From the NCBI GenBank assembly GCA_963665975.1, contig OY762508.1, positions 2,852,001 through 2,916,000 on the forward strand: a stretch of 64,000 bases of DNA, written 5' to 3'. The DNA comes from G963665975 sp963665975. Lineage in GTDB: Bacteria; Bacteroidota; Rhodothermia; Rhodothermales; Bin80. Each line of letters opens with the position of its first letter. Position 1 is the stretch's first letter. The notes under the pieces were generated by a model. It was not told where the DNA came from. It ran no database searches and saw only the letters and a program-made list of their open reading frames with translations. Positions 1-7,621 of the stretch are shown here, in pieces. Made by a program: the position numbers and the translations under genes.

Positions 1-324
1 CACATAACGTTGCCACCGACCAGGCGCGCCACCGTAGCCGATACGCTGGATATTGCCCGGCTTGGCGAATTCGTACTGGAACCCCATTTTGGAGTTGTTG
101 ATCAACGTTCGGATCCAAACATTGATTTTGTAGGTGGCATTCGAGGGACCGAGGAACTGGAGCGGCGCGTGGATGCCAGCCCCGAGTCAGTCGCCTTCTC
201 TATGTATGCGACCGCGATCGAGGAGCTGCTCGCGGTATCCGACGCCGGGCTGCTCATGCCTCCGAAATCAACGTGGTTTGAGCCGAAGCTGCGTAGTGGG
301 CTGCTCGTGCACCTGTTTGGCTAA
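1..324 (+). CDS. DUF1015 family protein, C-terminal part (5' end outside window)
   Basis: The reading frame is open from the first base and ends at TAA 322-324, so only the last ~107 residues are present. The segment IDFVGGIRGTEELERRVD followed by the terminal motif MPPKSTWFEPKLRSGL is the characteristic tail of DUF1015 (SerC-associated) proteins. The biochemical role of this family is not established. In Bacteroidota it is commonly encoded beside serA and serC, and that is the arrangement here, so a link to serine metabolism is inferred from context only. A TTG at position 10 could serve as a start but is almost certainly internal, because family members are about 400 aa. The intergenic gap to serA is 25 bp, consistent with co-transcription. 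Confidence 0.85.
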   Translation, partial: HITLPPTRRATVADTLDIARLGEFVLEPHFGVVDQRSDPNIDFVGGIRGTEELERRVDASPESVAFSMYATAIEELLAVSDAGLLMPPKSTWFEPKLRSGLLVHLFG

Positions 325-349
325 TTCACATTCACTCCACTGTGATCGT

Positions 350-1552
350 ATGAACGTCCTGATTGCGGATAAGCTGCCAGAAGGGAGTCTGTCCGGGCTT
401 GTCGAGGCAGGCCATCATGTTGTAGAGGTCATTGCCCGCGGAGACGCGCTAAAAGAGGCCTTGCACGAGCACCAGGCGCAGATCCTCGTAGTCCGGTCCA
501 CAAAGGTAGACCGCGACGCGTTGGCTGCCAGCAGCGCGCTCGAGCTGATCGTGCGTGCTGGCGCCGGCTACGATAGTATTGACGTTCAGAGCGCTTCTGA
601 ACGGGGCATATACGTGGCGAATTGCCCGGGTAAGAACGCGAGCGCGGTAGCGGAACTCACAATTGGCCTCATGTTGGCGCTGGATCGCAGGATCCCGGAC
701 AATGTGCGCGCAGCGCACGAGGGCCAGTGGGACAAGGCAACCTTTGCGAGCGCCCGCGGACTCAAGGGCCGGACGCTCGGTATCGTTGGTATGGGCAATA
801 TCGGAAGGGCCGTTGTGCGGCGGGCTATTGGCCTCCATATGCGAGTAGTGGCATGGAGCCGCTCCCTGACTGCGCAGGCGGCAAGATCCCTGGGCGTAGC
901 CATGGAGCCGAGCCCAGAGGCCGTCGCAGCTGTATCGGATGTTGTGAGCCTGCATGTGGCGGCCACGCCGGACACCCGGCACTTGGCCGGAAAGGCGTTC
1001 TTTGCCGCCATGAAGCCCGGAGCCCTGTTTATCAATACTACGCGTGGCAGTGTGGTGGACGAAGCTGCCCTTCTCCAGGCACTTGACGAAAAACAGATCC
1101 GTGCGGGATTGGATGTTTTCGATGGCGAACCGTCGTACAAGCAAGGGGCGCTGGATGGGGCATTGGCGGCGCATCCGAATGTATACCTGACCCATCACAT
1201 CGGCGCTTCGACGGCAGAGGCGCAGGAAGCCACCGCTGCAGAGGCCGTGCGCGTGATCAACGTGTATACCGAAACGGGACGCGTTCCCAACTGCGTAAAC
1301 ATCGCCGTCCAGTCCGCGGCAACCCACCTGCTCACCGTGCGGCATCTGGATCGCATCGGCGTTCTCGCCGCTGTCCTGGACGAAATCCGGCAGGCGCAGT
1401 GCAACGTCCAGGAAATGGACAATATGGTCTTCGCCGGTTCGGACGGCGCCGCCTGTGCCCGCATTTGGGTAAGCGGTACGCCCAGCATCGCCTTACTCGA
1501 CAAGATTCGGAGTCTCGAACACGTACTGGCGGCTTCTTTGATCACTCTGTAG
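350..1552 (+). CDS. serA: D-3-phosphoglycerate dehydrogenase
   Basis: Encodes 400 aa. It oxidises 3-phosphoglycerate to 3-phosphohydroxypyruvate with NAD+, the first step of serine synthesis, in the cytoplasm. The 2-hydroxyacid dehydrogenase fold is visible: substrate-loop RAGAGYDSID near residues 69-78, Rossmann motif GMGNIGRA at 147-154, catalytic Arg232 in TTRGSVVDE, and catalytic His283 in HHIGAST. The last ~75 residues (from HLLTVRHLDRIGVLAAVLDE) form a single C-terminal ACT domain, the usual site of serine feedback control in this class. ATG 350 was chosen over the upstream extension because the family begins directly with the MNVLIADKL strand. There is no Shine-Dalgarno sequence. It lies 16 bp before serC, the next enzyme of the pathway. 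Confidence 0.95.
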   Translation: MNVLIADKLPEGSLSGLVEAGHHVVEVIARGDALKEALHEHQAQILVVRSTKVDRDALAASSALELIVRAGAGYDSIDVQSASERGIYVANCPGKNASAVAELTIGLMLALDRRIPDNVRAAHEGQWDKATFASARGLKGRTLGIVGMGNIGRAVVRRAIGLHMRVVAWSRSLTAQAARSLGVAMEPSPEAVAAVSDVVSLHVAATPDTRHLAGKAFFAAMKPGALFINTTRGSVVDEAALLQALDEKQIRAGLDVFDGEPSYKQGALDGALAAHPNVYLTHHIGASTAEAQEATAAEAVRVINVYTETGRVPNCVNIAVQSAATHLLTVRHLDRIGVLAAVLDEIRQAQCNVQEMDNMVFAGSDGAACARIWVSGTPSIALLDKIRSLEHVLAASLITL

Positions 1553-1568
1553 GCGCATCACACCAACC

Positions 1569-2675
1569 ATGCAGATTACTATGCACAGGGATGGCAACCA
1601 TGTCAGCCGGCAGCACAACTTTTCCGCGGGCCCCGGCACACTCCCCGCTCGGGTGCTGGAAGAGGTGCGGGAAGAACTGCCGCTCTACCAGAATGTCGGA
1701 TCGTCTATCATGGAGATTTCACATCGGTCTCCGGAATACATAGCCATAGAGACATCGGCGCGCGACAGACTTCGCCGCCTCCTGGGGCTGTCGGATTCAT
1801 GGCATATCCTGTTTTTGGGAGGAGGCGCGTCCATGCAGTTCCACCAGGTGGCGCTCAACTTCCTGCCTCCCGGCGGCTCGGCGGATTACATCATCACCGG
1901 TACGTGGGCAAAGAAGGCGTTTGCGGAAGCAAAGCGGCTCGGCAATGCTCGCGAGGCCGCAACGAGCGAGGCCGATGCCTTCACCTATATCCCGGACCCG
2001 GAGACGTGGGACCTGGACTCCGGCGCGGCCTATGTGCATTTTACGTCGAATAACACGGTCTACGGCACGCAGTACCGCACCGAACCGAACGTAGAGGTCC
2101 CATTGGTGTGCGATGCGTCGAGCGATTTTCTCAGCCGGTCGCTAGACCTGGACCGCTACGGATTACTTTATGCGGGGGCCCAGAAAAATATCGGCCCGGC
2201 TGGAGTTGCCGTTGTTCTGGTGCGCGACGATTTTCTTGCGCAGCGCAACCAGCAGCTCCCAACGATGCTGGATTATGGAACGCATGCCGCAAAATGCTTC
2301 AACACGCCGCCCGTTTTTCCCATCTATGTAGTGGAAAAAGTGCTCTCATGGCTGGAAGCCGAAGGAGGTATTAGCGCCATCGAGCAGGTCAACACACGCA
2401 AGGCGTCTCTGCTCTATGGGCGGATTGATGCCACGGATTTTTACCGAGGCACAGCACAAATGGCGTCTCGATCCCACATGAACGTGACGTTTCGCTTGCC
2501 GAACCCAGACCTGGAAGCGCGTTTCGTGATGGAAGCCAGACAACAAGGGCTCCTCGCGCTCAAGGGGCATCGCTCGGTCGGTGGCATCCGCGCGTCGATC
2601 TACAACGCTTGTCACCTGCAGGCTGTGGAAGACCTTGTAGTATTCATGGACACGTTCGAGAGGCAGAACGGCTGA
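1569..2675 (+). CDS. serC: Phosphoserine aminotransferase
   Basis: Encodes 368 aa, normal family length. It transfers an amino group from glutamate to 3-phosphohydroxypyruvate to give O-phosphoserine; it is PLP-dependent and cytoplasmic. The N-terminal HNFSAGPGTLP motif, GGGASMQF loop, VCDASSDFLSR, the PLP lysine K206 in AGAQKNIGPAG and the terminal KGHRSVGGIRASIYN phosphate-binding segment are all present. A second in-frame ATG at 1581 would remove four residues and is an equally possible start. It directly follows serA, so the two first committed steps of serine synthesis are co-expressed. The third enzyme, phosphoserine phosphatase (serB), is not in this window. Confidence 0.95.
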   Translation: MQITMHRDGNHVSRQHNFSAGPGTLPARVLEEVREELPLYQNVGSSIMEISHRSPEYIAIETSARDRLRRLLGLSDSWHILFLGGGASMQFHQVALNFLPPGGSADYIITGTWAKKAFAEAKRLGNAREAATSEADAFTYIPDPETWDLDSGAAYVHFTSNNTVYGTQYRTEPNVEVPLVCDASSDFLSRSLDLDRYGLLYAGAQKNIGPAGVAVVLVRDDFLAQRNQQLPTMLDYGTHAAKCFNTPPVFPIYVVEKVLSWLEAEGGISAIEQVNTRKASLLYGRIDATDFYRGTAQMASRSHMNVTFRLPNPDLEARFVMEARQQGLLALKGHRSVGGIRASIYNACHLQAVEDLVVFMDTFERQNG

Positions 2676-2762
2676 CCGGCTACACGCGCTCCAAGCCATT
2701 CGTATATTAGCGCCGGTCGAAGGCACCTCTTGCTTGCACGCACAAAGGGAAACTGCTACCGT

Positions 2763-3890
2763 ATGACCGTTGGAGTTGTAAAGGAGACTCAGCCTGAAGA
2801 GCGCCGGGTAGCCCTGGTGCCGGCCGCCGTGAAGCCGCTCGCTCAGGCAGGGATGGATGTACTCGTAGAGACCACGGCCGGTGTGCAGTCGTTTCACGAT
2901 GATGGCGCCTACAAGGAGTGCGGGGCACGGATTGTTGACAGAAAGACGGCAGCATCGGCGGATATCGTGGTACGTGTGGCGCCACCTACGGATGCCGAGA
3001 TCGGGCAGTTGCGTGTGAGCGGAGTCCTGATCGGCTTCCTCGGTCCGCTCGATGACCCTGGAATCTGCGCCCGGCTTGCGGCACAGGGAGTGACGGCATT
3101 GTCGATGGAGCTTGTGCCTCGCATTTCGCGGGCGCAGAAGATGGACGCGCTCTCCGCAATGGCCTCGCTGTCCGGATATAAGGCAGTGCTACTGGCGGCA
3201 GCCGCATTACCCAGATTCTATCCGCTGCTAACTACAGCTGCCGGCACCGTGCGTCCGGCAACAGTCTTGGTGTTGGGGGCTGGCGTTGCAGGTTTACAGG
3301 CAATAGCCACGGCGCGAAGATTGGGAGCACGCGTCCATGGCTACGATATTCGTGACAGTGTTCAGGAGGAAATACACAGCCTGGGCGCCCAATTTGTTGA
3401 ACTCGACCTTGAGATCGGTGACATGCAAGATGCCGGGGGCTATGCCCAGGCCCTCATAGCAGAAAAGGCGCGGCGCCAGACGGAACTCCTGACGCCCCAC
3501 ATCGGACAGGCCGACGTCGTGATTGCCACGGCGCAAATTCCGGGTCGCAAAGCCCCTACACTCGTAACCCGGGAAGCTGCCGAGGCGATGCGGCCGGGTA
3601 GCATAATCGTGGATGTGGCTGCTCCTACCGGTGGCAATTGCGTCCTGACGGCGCCAGGCGAGACTGTCGTGCACCGAGGTGTGCAGATTCTTGGGCCGCG
3701 CAACCTGCCCGCAACCATGCCCGTGCACGCGAGTCAACTCTATGCCCGTACCGTGCGCAGCATGATAGAGGAATTCGCCGCCGACGGGCAATTCTGTGCC
3801 AATTTTGACGACGAAATCTTTCGAGGTGCCTGCGTGACCCATGCTGGACAGGTCGTACATGACCGTATCAAGAGCCTTCTTGCCGCCTGA
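2763..3890 (+). CDS. pntAA: NAD(P) transhydrogenase subunit alpha part 1 (dI, NAD(H)-binding)
   Basis: Encodes 375 aa. This is the soluble NAD(H)-binding domain I of the proton-translocating transhydrogenase, which drives hydride transfer from NADH to NADP+ using the proton-motive force. The start MTVGVVKETQPEERRVAL matches the alanine-dehydrogenase/PNT N-terminal domain. The Rossmann motif LVLGAGVAGLQAIATARRLGA and GADVVIAT-like segment (ADVVIATAQIPGRKAP) are clear. ATG 2763 is preferred to the TTG at 2730 because family members begin with this strand. Here the alpha subunit is split (dI separate from the small membrane subunit), as in many bacteria outside the enterics. It lies 6 bp before pntAB, forming a three-gene operon. 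Confidence 0.95.
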   Translation: MTVGVVKETQPEERRVALVPAAVKPLAQAGMDVLVETTAGVQSFHDDGAYKECGARIVDRKTAASADIVVRVAPPTDAEIGQLRVSGVLIGFLGPLDDPGICARLAAQGVTALSMELVPRISRAQKMDALSAMASLSGYKAVLLAAAALPRFYPLLTTAAGTVRPATVLVLGAGVAGLQAIATARRLGARVHGYDIRDSVQEEIHSLGAQFVELDLEIGDMQDAGGYAQALIAEKARRQTELLTPHIGQADVVIATAQIPGRKAPTLVTREAAEAMRPGSIIVDVAAPTGGNCVLTAPGETVVHRGVQILGPRNLPATMPVHASQLYARTVRSMIEEFAADGQFCANFDDEIFRGACVTHAGQVVHDRIKSLLAA

Positions 3891-3896
3891 ATTTGC

Positions 3897-4184
3897 ATGC
3901 TTGAAAACCTGACATATTTCGTATTGGCCATGTTTGTGGGCCGTGAAGTCATTAGTAAAGTCCCTCAGACGCTTCATACGCCTCTTATGTCCGGCTCCAA
4001 TGCCATTAGCGGCATTACAATCGTCGGAGCCATGTTTGCCGCCGGCATGGTCGGCGGCTTCTGGGGCAAATGGCTGGGCGTGGCTGCCCTGATTGCCGCC
4101 ACCATAAATGTCGTAGGAGGCTTTTTGGTGACCGATCGGATGCTCCAGATGTTCAAGAAAAAGCCGGTACAGAAGACCGAATAG
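3897..4184 (+). CDS. pntAB: NAD(P) transhydrogenase subunit alpha part 2 (membrane)
   Basis: Encodes 95 aa. This is the small membrane piece (first part of domain II) of proton-translocating transhydrogenase. Three hydrophobic helices can be seen: LTYFVLAMFVGREVI near residues 5-19, AISGITIVGAMFAAGM near 36-51, and GVAALIAATINVVGGFLV near 61-78. VPQTLHTPLMSGSNAISGI, between the first two helices, is the conserved loop of this subunit. A basic tail (FKKKPVQKTE) follows the last helix. Length is typical of the split form. It sits between pntAA and pntB with short gaps of 6 and 29 bp, as expected for a stoichiometric complex. Confidence 0.93.
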   Translation: MLENLTYFVLAMFVGREVISKVPQTLHTPLMSGSNAISGITIVGAMFAAGMVGGFWGKWLGVAALIAATINVVGGFLVTDRMLQMFKKKPVQKTE

Positions 4185-4213
4185 CCACCTGCATTTATTG
4201 AATCGCTAACCGG

Positions 4214-5632
4214 ATGGCCACTACGTTTACAAATCTCGCCTATCTCCTGGCTGCTGCGCTGTTTATTATTGGCTTGAAGCGGCTTCAGTCTCCGGCGACG
4301 GCGCGAGGCGGCAACCAGCTTGCTGCACTCGGCATGCTGGTGGCGGTGGTCGCAACACTGTTCCTGCAGCGCATCCTTACGCCTGTTGAAATGATTGCCG
4401 GCCTCGCCATCGGAGGGCTGGTGGGTGTGATCTTCGCCCGTCGCGTGCAGATGACCGCAATGCCGGAGTTGGTCGCGGCATTCAATGGATTTGGTGGCCT
4501 CGCTAGTGCGATTGTGGCGGGAGCAGAAGTCGCCCGGTTTGTCCGCATGCAGGAAGCTGCAGACGTGGTGACGATGTTCACGATACTCGTGAGTGTGCTG
4601 ATTGGCATGGTCACATTTTCCGGGAGTTTCGTTGCCGTTGGCAAGCTAAGCGGCAAGGTAACGGGCAACCCGGTGGACTTCCCGGGACGGAGACTGGTGA
4701 CCGCGGTTGTTGTGCTCGTCGGTGTAGCCGGTCTTGGGTGGACACTGTTTGGAGTGGGAGGCTTCCCTGAGGTTACGGAGCCGGTGCTTGCCGGCGTGTT
4801 GGTTCTGGCCGCCGCCGCGCTGGTCTTTGGTATCCTGCTTGTCTTGCCCATCGGCGGCGCCGACATGCCCGTAGTGGTGGCGCTGTTGAATTCGCTGTCT
4901 GGACTTGCCGCGGCGTCTACCGGCTTTGTGCTGGCCAACACTGCGCTCATCGTGAGTGGCGCGCTCGTCGGCGCCTCCGGACTGATATTGACGAATATCA
5001 TGTGTGTGGCGATGAACCGATCCTTGCTCAACGTGCTGTTGGGCGGTTTCGGGCAAGAATCGGATTCTGCGCTCCCGGTACCGGGAGCGCAAGGTGGACA
5101 GCCGGTGATATCAACAACGCCGGATGATACCGCTATACTGCTCGGCTATGCCGAAAAAGTTATTGTCGTGCCCGGCTACGGCCTCGCTGTTGCGCAAGCG
5201 CAACACCAGGTCAGAGAATTGGCTGACTTGCTCCAGAAAAGAGGTGTCGAAGTGAAGTACGCCATCCATCCCGTTGCAGGGCGCATGCCGGGGCACATGA
5301 ACGTCCTCCTGGCAGAGGCGAACGTGCCGTACGACCAACTCTTCGAAATGGACGACATTAACGGCGAATTTGACACAACGGACGTCTCATTGGTGGTTGG
5401 AGCAAACGATGTGGTGAACCCGGCCGCCCGGTACGATACGGCAAGCCCCATCTATGGCATGCCGATCCTGAATGTGGACCATTCGAAGACAGTAATATTC
5501 CTGAAGCGCAGCATGCGACCAGGCTACTCTGGCGTACAGAATGAGCTTTTCTTTTCTCCGAATACGCGCATGCTCTTCGGTGATGCAAAGGACTCAGTGG
5601 CGGCGCTGATTGCAGAGGTCAAGGACGCGTAG
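4214..5632 (+). CDS. pntB: NAD(P) transhydrogenase subunit beta
   Basis: Encodes 472 aa. It supplies most of the membrane domain II and the NADP(H)-binding domain III of the proton-translocating transhydrogenase. About nine hydrophobic helices occupy residues 1-275, including MPELVAAFNGFGGLASA, which carries the conserved Asn/Gly-rich membrane segment. Domain III follows a short linker (ALPVPGAQGG) and shows VIVVPGYGLAVAQAQH, VAGRMPGHMNVLLAEANVPY, VVGANDVVNPAARYD and KRSMRPGYSGVQNELFF, the diagnostic NADP-binding stretches. It is the last gene of the pnt set and is followed 23 bp later by a thioesterase gene. The complex supplies NADPH for biosynthesis. Confidence 0.95.
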   Translation: MATTFTNLAYLLAAALFIIGLKRLQSPATARGGNQLAALGMLVAVVATLFLQRILTPVEMIAGLAIGGLVGVIFARRVQMTAMPELVAAFNGFGGLASAIVAGAEVARFVRMQEAADVVTMFTILVSVLIGMVTFSGSFVAVGKLSGKVTGNPVDFPGRRLVTAVVVLVGVAGLGWTLFGVGGFPEVTEPVLAGVLVLAAAALVFGILLVLPIGGADMPVVVALLNSLSGLAAASTGFVLANTALIVSGALVGASGLILTNIMCVAMNRSLLNVLLGGFGQESDSALPVPGAQGGQPVISTTPDDTAILLGYAEKVIVVPGYGLAVAQAQHQVRELADLLQKRGVEVKYAIHPVAGRMPGHMNVLLAEANVPYDQLFEMDDINGEFDTTDVSLVVGANDVVNPAARYDTASPIYGMPILNVDHSKTVIFLKRSMRPGYSGVQNELFFSPNTRMLFGDAKDSVAALIAEVKDA

Positions 5633-5655
5633 CCGATTACCCACGGGTCGGTTCG

Positions 5656-6126
5656 ATGAACTTTCGGGACTGGAACAGGCAGCCCAATTCCAACCATTGC
5701 TTCGTTTGCGGACGAAACAACCCGGTTGGGCTGTATATGACATTTTATGACAACGGCGAGGATGAAGTCCGTGCAAAGCAGATCATCCCGGCCAAGTACC
5801 AGGGATATCCGGGTATCGTGCACGGCGGCGTACAGGCGGCCATTCTGGACGAAATCGTCGGTCGCGTGTCGCTGATTGAAGATTTTCACCGGTTCATGAT
5901 GTCGGTGAGTCTGGAAATCAAGTACCGGCTTCCGGTACCTACTGATACGCCGCTGGTAATTGTTGGCCGCAAGGAGCGCCTACGCGGCAAATGGGGAAAG
6001 GCGTCAGGGAAAATCTGTCTACCCGACGGCCGCATCGCCACGGAAGCCGCTATGACATTGGCGGCCCTGCCGGAGGATGTGCGCATGCGCGCAGGCGTTG
6101 ACGAGCTCGGCTGGCGCGTCGATTAG
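5656..6126 (+). CDS. Hotdog-fold thioesterase (PaaI/DUF4442-like)
   Basis: Encodes 156 aa, probably a cytoplasmic acyl-CoA thioesterase of the hotdog superfamily. The N-terminal HCFVCGRNNPVGLYMTF signature (Cys-x2-Cys followed by NPxGL) and the GYPGIVHGGVQAAILDEIVG segment, which contains the HGG hotdog motif and the catalytic-type acidic residue, mark the PaaI-like branch. The substrate cannot be read from sequence. The stop TAG at 6124-6126 abuts the stop of the convergent tesA-like gene with no spacer, an unusually tight convergent junction. It may be read through from pntB, 23 bp upstream. There is no Shine-Dalgarno sequence at its ATG. Confidence 0.8.
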   Translation: MNFRDWNRQPNSNHCFVCGRNNPVGLYMTFYDNGEDEVRAKQIIPAKYQGYPGIVHGGVQAAILDEIVGRVSLIEDFHRFMMSVSLEIKYRLPVPTDTPLVIVGRKERLRGKWGKASGKICLPDGRIATEAAMTLAALPEDVRMRAGVDELGWRVD

Positions 6127-6867
6127 CTAGGGAATTATATGCCTGGCGCCAAGCCGTGCTTCGAGCACGGGACCCAGAGTCTCCCAGATCGTCTCCGCGA
6201 TAATGCGATGACCGGCCGCCGTAGGGTGGATGCCGTCGGCGAGGGTCAGCTCCTTGATGCCGCCGACACCCTCCAACAGGAAAGGGATAAGTTCAGTATC
6301 GTTCTCGCGCGCCAGTACGGGAAACAGCGCGCGGAATGCCGACGTGTATGCACTCCCAAGATTGGTGGGTACCTGCATGCCCGCAAGGACTATGGCGGCC
6401 TCCGGGTAGCGTGCGCGGGTGCGCGTTATGATGCCCTGGAGGTTCGCCTTTGTAACCTCCGTGTCAAAGCCTCGTAGTCCGTCATTGCCCCCGAGCTCCA
6501 GAACCAGGACATCTAGCGGGTCGTTGAGCAGCCAGTCAATACGGCTCAGTCCGCCGGCAGACGTCTCGCCGCTGATGCCGGCGTTAATGATTGTGACAGG
6601 CCAGCCCAGGGAGTCGACTTTCTGCTGAATGAGCGCCGGAAATGCCAGCGTTGGATCCAGTCCATAGCCAGCCGACAGGCTGTTGCCGAGGAAGACGACA
6701 CGCAAACGGCGGTCACTATCGCCTGCAGGCAGATTGGCATACGGGGTCTTTTCTGCTACCGATGGCGTTGAGGGCGTTTCGTCGGATGACGACTTGCACG
6801 CGGCGGTGCACAGAACACATAGCAGTACTACTGGGTATAGCGGTCTTCTTTTTTTGAGCCACCCCAT
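6127..6867 (-). CDS. TesA-like arylesterase/lysophospholipase lipoprotein (SGNH hydrolase)
   Basis: Encodes 246 aa from ATG 6867; a GTG at 6885 would add six residues. The N-terminus MGWLKKRRPLYPVVLLCVL ends in a lipobox with Cys24 (CTAAC), so the product should be a lipoprotein, followed by a Ser/Thr/Pro linker. The SGNH blocks are present: block I FLGNSLSAGYGLD (residues ~59-71), block III GGNDGLRGFD, and block V DGIHPTAAGH with the catalytic Asp and His. Block I reads GNS rather than the textbook GDS; the Ser nucleophile is retained. It is divergent from the YbbA/YbbP-like transporter with only about 10 bp between the starts, the same tesA-ybbA-ybbP layout as in E. coli. Likely role: periplasmic hydrolysis of acyl or aryl esters. 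Confidence 0.85.
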   Translation of the reverse strand: MGWLKKRRPLYPVVLLCVLCTAACKSSSDETPSTPSVAEKTPYANLPAGDSDRRLRVVFLGNSLSAGYGLDPTLAFPALIQQKVDSLGWPVTIINAGISGETSAGGLSRIDWLLNDPLDVLVLELGGNDGLRGFDTEVTKANLQGIITRTRARYPEAAIVLAGMQVPTNLGSAYTSAFRALFPVLARENDTELIPFLLEGVGGIKELTLADGIHPTAAGHRIIAETIWETLGPVLEARLGARHIIP

Positions 6868-6877
6868 ATACAGAATC

Positions 6878-7591
6878 TTGTCCACATCCGTAATACTTGA
6901 AGTTACAGACCTAACGAAAACCTACGCTAGTGGGTCCCGGCAGCTGACCGTACTAAGACAGGTGTCGTTCTCGGTGGGGAAAGGAGAATCGCTGGCCATC
7001 GTAGGGCCCAGCGGCAGCGGCAAGACTACGCTGCTCGGACTGTGCGCCGGGCTGGACGAGCCCTCAGGGGGGTCCGTGGTGCTTTGCGGTATGGACATGG
7101 GTACGCTTACCGAGGATGAGCGGGCGGAAGTTCGCAATCGACATGTGGGCTTTGTCTTTCAGACATTTCAGCTTATTCCAACCCTCACGGCTCTCGAGAA
7201 CGTGATGGTCCCCGCAGAACTGCGTGGCGACCGCGATGTCCGGAGTCGTGCAACAGAGCTATTGGCGGAGGTCGGGCTTGCTGATCGCCTGCTTCACTAT
7301 CCAACGCAATTGTCGGGTGGAGAGCAGCAGCGTGTGGGGCTGGCGCGCGCGTTCATGAACCAACCCACGATTCTGTTTGCTGATGAGCCGACAGGCAACC
7401 TGGATACGGAAACGGGCCAGACCATCCAGCGCCTCCTTTTCGAACTCAATGTGCAGGCAGGCACCACCCTTGTGATCGTAACGCACGACATGGGACTGGC
7501 GCAGCAGGCGGACCGTAATCTGCGCCTGCGGGCAGGCGAAATCGTCGCCGCCGGTACGCCGCAGTCTGTGCTCGAAACCACCCTACCTTGA
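6878..7591 (+). CDS. ABC transporter ATP-binding protein (YbbA-like, MacB/LolD class)
   Basis: Encodes 237 aa if TTG 6878 is the start. No ATG lies near the conserved N-terminus ILEVTDLTKTYASG, and an upstream in-frame extension would overlap the tesA-like gene. Walker A GPSGSGKTTLLG, Q-loop VFQTFQLIP, signature LSGGEQQRVGLARAF and Walker B ILFADEPTGNLD are intact. This places it in the LolD/MacB/YbbA class that works with FtsX-type permeases as mechanotransmission machines rather than classical importers. The partner permease starts 30 bp downstream. The divergent tesA-like esterase suggests a shared envelope lipid or ester function, inferred from the conserved E. coli layout. Confidence 0.88.
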   Translation: MSTSVILEVTDLTKTYASGSRQLTVLRQVSFSVGKGESLAIVGPSGSGKTTLLGLCAGLDEPSGGSVVLCGMDMGTLTEDERAEVRNRHVGFVFQTFQLIPTLTALENVMVPAELRGDRDVRSRATELLAEVGLADRLLHYPTQLSGGEQQRVGLARAFMNQPTILFADEPTGNLDTETGQTIQRLLFELNVQAGTTLVIVTHDMGLAQQADRNLRLRAGEIVAAGTPQSVLETTLP

Positions 7592-7621
7592 CTATGACTG
7601 GTCGTTTCCTGAATCGGCGCC

